A stretch of 64,000 nt of DNA from Novosphingobium sp. Rr 2-17 (GTDB lineage Bacteria; Pseudomonadota; Alphaproteobacteria; Sphingomonadales; Sphingomonadaceae). The translations under genes and the position numbers were made by a program. Below the pieces are notes generated by a model. It made no database searches, was not told the origin of the DNA, and saw nothing but the letters and a program-made list of their open reading frames with translations. Numbering within the stretch: position 1 is the first letter of the stretch; the number at the start of each line of letters is the position of its first letter. The stretch lies in the NCBI RefSeq assembly GCF_000272475.1, contig NZ_AKFJ01000110.1, positions 31,399 through 95,398 on the forward strand, written 5' to 3'. Positions 60,227-64,000 of this stretch are shown one piece after another.

Positions 60227-61909
60227 ATGTTCAAGTCGACCCATTGGGCGGCCGCGCTTGCGGCTGTGAGCCCGGCTGCCTTGCTGATTTCGACGCAATC
60301 GGTGCAAGCGCAAGTTCCCGTTGGTGCCGGCGGACAGCTTCAGCAGATTCCGCCCGCACCAATAAACGACAAGCCCGCGCCTGATTTCGGCTTCGAGCAC
60401 AAGACGCCGGTCGTCGTTCCCGCCACGGGTGGACCGACGACGCTTGTTCGGTCGTTGCACGTGACCGGTGCGACGCTGTTCTCCGAGGCCGACCTGATCG
60501 CCGCGTCTCAATTCACGCCGAACAGCGAACTCGACTTGTCCGAGCTAAAGATGCTCGCCGCACGGATCACCGCCTATTACAACGGTCGCGGATATTTCGT
60601 CGCGAACGCCTATCTCCCCGAGCAGGATGTACAGAGCGGCGCAGTGACGATCGCGGTCATCGAGGGGCGCTACGGCGCGATCGGTCTGGAGAACAAATCT
60701 CGACTGTCCGATCGCGTCGCGAACGGTATGCTGGCCGGGCTCGACGTTGGCGATCCGGTCGCGGTGGCACCACTCGAGCGCCGCCTGCTGATGCTGTCCG
60801 ACCTGCCCGGCGTGCGCGTGTCGTCGACGCTGAGCCCCGGTACCGCGGTCGGCACGTCGGACCTGCTGGTCAACATCACCCCCGGCCAAAGCATCACCGG
60901 CAGTGTCGAGGCAGACAATGCCGGCAACCGCTACACCGGCGCCTACCGCGTCGGCGGCGTGGTCAACTGGAACAACCCGACCGGCTCGGGCGACGTGCTG
61001 AGCCTGCGAGCGCTGACATCGTTCTCCGGGCTCGCCTATGGCCGCGCGTCGTACCAGGCACCGATCGGGCAAGTCACACTCGGCGTCGCGTTCGCGCATC
61101 TTGACTACTCGCTCGGCAAGGAATTCGACAGCCTCGACGCCAGCGGCAATGCCGACATTGCGAGCGTTTATGCCAGCTACCCGCTGATCCGGTCGCGTAA
61201 CAACAATCTATACTTGACCGTCGCCGCCGACGCGAAATGGTTCGAGGACAAGATCGGCATCGTCGACACTACGAACTATCGCCGTGCGCAAGTGCTCACC
61301 GTGGGTCTCAGCGGCGATGAGCACGACACATTGCTCGGTGGTGGCTGGAGCGCCTATTCGCTGAGCTATTCGGTCGGAAATCTCGACATTCGCGGCGCCT
61401 ACGAACGTTCGGTTGACGCGCTGACCGCGCGCACTGACGGCAGCTACGGCAAGGCGCAGCTCAGCGTCGCGCGATTGCAGACGATCGCCGGGCCGCTGTC
61501 GCTGTTCGTCTCCGCCCGTGGACAGATCGCGTTTAGCAACCTCGACATCTCCGAGCGGATGGAACTGGGCGGCGCCAATGCGGTGCGCGCCTATCCTGAA
61601 GGCGAAGCGTATGGCGATCAGGGCTATGTCGCCACCGCCGAAGCGCGGCTGGCGTTGCCGCAAGTCGTACCCGGCGCACTCCAGCTGTTCGGGTTCGTCG
61701 ACGTCGGCGAGGTCGATTACGTCAGGCATCCGTATGCCGAGGGTTCGAACCACGCGAAGCGCAGCGCCTATGGCGCGGGCCTTAGCTGGGCAGGACCATA
61801 CGGGATCGCCGCCAAGGCGACTTATGCGCGCAAGCTTGGCGACGAGGACGCGACGTCCGCCCCCGACAAATCAGGCCGTGTTTGGTTCCAGGTTTCGAAA
61901 ACCTTCTGA
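60227..61909 (+). CDS. Two-partner secretion transporter TpsB (ShlB/FhaC/HecB family)
   Basis: A 560-residue outer-membrane translocator. A signal peptide ends about residue 29 (STQSVQAQ). A POTRA region follows (VRSLHVTGATLFSEADLIAASQFTPN, GYFVANAYLPEQDVQSGAVTIAVIEGRYG), then a 16-strand barrel with the family ELGGANAVRAYPEGEAYGDQG loop, closing VWFQVSKTF. The ATG at 60227 follows GAGG by five bases; the longer frame to 59972 has no signal-like start. It lies directly upstream of a TpsA gene and would export it. Confidence 0.92.
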   Translation: MFKSTHWAAALAAVSPAALLISTQSVQAQVPVGAGGQLQQIPPAPINDKPAPDFGFEHKTPVVVPATGGPTTLVRSLHVTGATLFSEADLIAASQFTPNSELDLSELKMLAARITAYYNGRGYFVANAYLPEQDVQSGAVTIAVIEGRYGAIGLENKSRLSDRVANGMLAGLDVGDPVAVAPLERRLLMLSDLPGVRVSSTLSPGTAVGTSDLLVNITPGQSITGSVEADNAGNRYTGAYRVGGVVNWNNPTGSGDVLSLRALTSFSGLAYGRASYQAPIGQVTLGVAFAHLDYSLGKEFDSLDASGNADIASVYASYPLIRSRNNNLYLTVAADAKWFEDKIGIVDTTNYRRAQVLTVGLSGDEHDTLLGGGWSAYSLSYSVGNLDIRGAYERSVDALTARTDGSYGKAQLSVARLQTIAGPLSLFVSARGQIAFSNLDISERMELGGANAVRAYPEGEAYGDQGYVATAEARLALPQVVPGALQLFGFVDVGEVDYVRHPYAEGSNHAKRSAYGAGLSWAGPYGIAAKATYARKLGDEDATSAPDKSGRVWFQVSKTF

Positions 61910-61965
61910 ACGCGCACGTCACTACACAATTTTGCGGCCATCCGCCGCCGCCAAGGATACCGCAC

Positions 61966-64000
61966 ATGACCGCCATCCCTTCATCGATCAAAAGCACCGG
62001 GCGCCCCGCACCGGCCCCCGCACCCGCCCCTGCGCCAGCCGTAGTCTCGCGGACATGGCGTGGCAGCCTGCTGGGCACGACCGGCCTCGTCAGGTTTGCA
62101 TGGCTGGTCGGGTTCAGCATCGCTGGCACGATTGCGGCTCGCCCGGTCGAGGCACAAACGCTGCCGACTGGCGGTGAAGTCGTTGCAGGCCAGGCCAGCA
62201 TAGCGACCGGCAGCAAGTCGTTGACCGTGACGCAGACCAGCGACCGCGCGGCGATCAACTGGCAGTCCTTCTCGATCGGCAAGGGTAGCAGAGTCGTCTT
62301 CAACCAGCCCAACAGCAGTTCGGTCGCGCTTAACCGCGTGCTCGGCTCCGACCCGTCGACGATCCTCGGCAACTTGTCGGCGAACGGCAAGGTGTTCCTG
62401 GTCAACGCGAACGGTATCCTGTTCGGCCAGACCGCGAACGTGAACGTCGGCGGGCTGGTGGCCTCGACGCTCGACATCTCCGATGCTGATTTCATCGCCG
62501 GCAAGAACAGTTTTGCCGGGACGAGCGGCGCGAGCGTGCAGAACGACGGGACGATCACTGCGAAGAACGGCTACGTCGCGCTGCTCGGCGCGAACGTGGG
62601 TAACGGCGGGACGATCAAGGCCAATTTCGGCACCGTCGTGCTGGCGGGTGGCGAGGCGATCACGCTCGACGTCGCGGGTGACGGCCTGCTCAACGTCGTG
62701 GTCGATAAGGGCGCGGTTGGCGCGCTGGTTCGCAACGGTGGACTGGTCCGCGCGGACGGCGGCAAGGTGGTGATGACCGCGCAAGGCGCTGGCGATCTGC
62801 TCCACACCGCGGTCAACAACACCGGCATCGTCGAGGCACGGACGCTGCAGAACCGCAGCGGCACGATCCTGCTGCTCGGCGACATGAGGACTGGCACCGT
62901 CACCGTCAGCGGCGAGCTCGACGCGAGCGCACCGGTGGGCGGCAATGGCGGCTTCATCGAGACGTCGGCGGCGACCGTCAACGTTGCGGATGGTGCGCAG
63001 GTTTCAACCTATGCCCCGTCCGGCACAACCGGCATGTGGCTGATCGACCCACAGGATTACGTGATCGGCGCGGGCGGCAACATCTCGGGCTCGACGCTGT
63101 CGGCACAGCTCGTGACGACCAGCATCACGATCAGCACGATCCCTGCGGCGGGCGATACGACCACCGGCAACGGCGACATCTTCGTCAACGATGCGGTCGC
63201 CTGGACCGCGTCCGGCGCGCCCACGACGCTGACGATGAACGCGTTTCGCGACGTCAACATCAACGCGCCGATCACCGCGACCAACGGCAACATCGTCGCT
63301 TGTTGTGGCCGCGACGTGAATGTCAACGCGACGCTGACGACGACTAATGGCAGCATCCTGCTGAACGCCGGGCAGAACGTGAACGTGTACCATGCGATCG
63401 TCACCACCGACGGCAACATCGCGCTGTGCGCGGGCCACGACGTGCTGATCGACGCAGCGGTCACGTTGACCCGCGGCACGACGATCCCCGCGCAGAGCCT
63501 GGGTTTGCCGGTCGGGCTGACGCTGATCGCCGGGTCGGACGGCACCGGGCCGGGCGTCAACGGCGGCACGATCGTGTTCTCCGCATTGTCGCCGCCGACT
63601 ACGGTCACCGCGGCGCCGGTGTCGATCACCTACAACCCCATCTCATATACGACTCCGACCGACTTCTCGACCGAGTTCGCGCTGACTGAAGGCGCCGCGA
63701 TCACCCAGCGGATGCTGCTGTTCCCGACGGCGCAGAAGGTGGCCGACGGCACCAATGCGGCGGTGCTGAATGGGTTCAATACGACGGGTACATCGGGGAC
63801 GCCGACTGGGGTGTCGCTGGTCGCCGGCACCGATGCGACGGCTACGTTCGACAGCACCGATGCAGGGACCGGGATCGGGGTGAGCTTCAGCGGCTACACG
63901 CTGGCCGGCGCTAACGCCGATCAGTACGCGCTAGCGAGCGCGTGCTGCGTCACGGGGTTCCGGACAACCGGGACGATCACGGCTCCGGCTCCGGCTCCGG
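61966..64000 (+). CDS. Two-partner secretion exoprotein TpsA (filamentous hemagglutinin-like), partial
   Basis: An open frame from ATG 61966 to the window end, so the protein is at least 678 residues and continues. A proline/alanine leader (PAPAPAPAPAPA) precedes an extended signal peptide ending EAQ. A haemagglutination-activity (TPS) domain follows with FNQPNSSSVALNRVLGSDPS and GKVFLVNANGILFGQ. Later come three 21-residue beta-helix repeats (from 63283). A YDG-type repeat (ATATFDSTDAGTGIGVSFSGYTLAGANADQYAL) comes next, then another PAPA stretch at the end. It carries unusual Cys-Cys pairs. It pairs with the TpsB gene 56 bases upstream. Confidence 0.9.
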   Translation, partial: MTAIPSSIKSTGRPAPAPAPAPAPAVVSRTWRGSLLGTTGLVRFAWLVGFSIAGTIAARPVEAQTLPTGGEVVAGQASIATGSKSLTVTQTSDRAAINWQSFSIGKGSRVVFNQPNSSSVALNRVLGSDPSTILGNLSANGKVFLVNANGILFGQTANVNVGGLVASTLDISDADFIAGKNSFAGTSGASVQNDGTITAKNGYVALLGANVGNGGTIKANFGTVVLAGGEAITLDVAGDGLLNVVVDKGAVGALVRNGGLVRADGGKVVMTAQGAGDLLHTAVNNTGIVEARTLQNRSGTILLLGDMRTGTVTVSGELDASAPVGGNGGFIETSAATVNVADGAQVSTYAPSGTTGMWLIDPQDYVIGAGGNISGSTLSAQLVTTSITISTIPAAGDTTTGNGDIFVNDAVAWTASGAPTTLTMNAFRDVNINAPITATNGNIVACCGRDVNVNATLTTTNGSILLNAGQNVNVYHAIVTTDGNIALCAGHDVLIDAAVTLTRGTTIPAQSLGLPVGLTLIAGSDGTGPGVNGGTIVFSALSPPTTVTAAPVSITYNPISYTTPTDFSTEFALTEGAAITQRMLLFPTAQKVADGTNAAVLNGFNTTGTSGTPTGVSLVAGTDATATFDSTDAGTGIGVSFSGYTLAGANADQYALASACCVTGFRTTGTITAPAPAP
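63283..63471 (+). repeat. Three 63-bp repeats in the TpsA gene
   Basis: Units start at 63283, 63346 and 63409 and each encode 21 residues in the pattern NG-I---AG-DVNV-A--T. They are typical right-handed beta-helix rungs. The first and third carry Cys residues where the second has Asn/Ala. Confidence 0.75.

Noticed and set aside
63983..64000. Simple-sequence repeat GCTCCG at the window end as a separate element
   Set aside because: It is the beginning of an in-frame Pro-Ala stretch of the TpsA protein and is cut by the window, so its extent is unknown.

Overview
The window reads as chromosomal DNA of a high-GC alphaproteobacterium, most likely a sphingomonad (Novosphingobium/Sphingomonas-like). 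Two large TonB-dependent receptors sit beside catabolic genes, extradiol-type and amide-type catabolic families recur, many start codons overlap the previous stop as ATGA, and a degenerate alphaproteobacterial intergenic repeat is present. The genus is inferred from gene content and style only. No tRNA, rRNA or CRISPR array was found.

Layout. (1) 1-3669: the distal half of a urease operon, ureC (cut by the window edge), ureE, ureF, ureG and a HupE/UreJ nickel permease, tightly overlapped. (2) 3746-33486: a long catabolic region bounded by two TonB receptors (5487-7946 and 30976-33486). It holds a TRZ/ATZ-type amidohydrolase, a secreted lipase-like hydrolase, an MFS carrier, four SDR dehydrogenases, a DUF1445 protein, a PhyH oxygenase, a glutamine-synthetase-like ligase coupled to a Rieske oxygenase, a LOG protein, an aldehyde dehydrogenase, a DUF3830 protein, a Cys/Met-type PLP enzyme, an isopenicillin-N-synthase-like oxygenase, HyuA/HyuB hydantoinase subunits, a LysR regulator, a dihydroorotase/allantoinase-like cyclic amidohydrolase and a HbpS/GlcG protein. 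Together these look like an undescribed pathway for a cyclic amide or amine-bearing compound; the adjacent urease could consume released urea, but that link is inference.

(3) 33595-42679: a two-component system, a TetR repressor and a tripartite RND efflux pump. Three matching TetR-type operator sites lie at the tetR start and around the pump promoter. (4) 42822-46626: three glycosyltransferases (polysaccharide synthesis). (5) 46627-47376: a strikingly AT-rich gap.

(6) 47377-58200: a seven-gene co-directional operon encoding two TIM-barrel isomerase/dehydratase proteins, a metallo-beta-lactamase-fold hydrolase, a pyruvate/indolepyruvate-decarboxylase-like ThDP enzyme, a GH15 glucoamylase, a GMC oxidoreductase and a VioB-type ferritin-like protein. 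A Crp/Fnr regulator and a decayed IS630 transposase follow. This island is the best candidate for an undescribed biochemical system. (7) 60227-64000: a two-partner secretion pair, a TpsB transporter and the start of its large TpsA exoprotein, which runs off the window.
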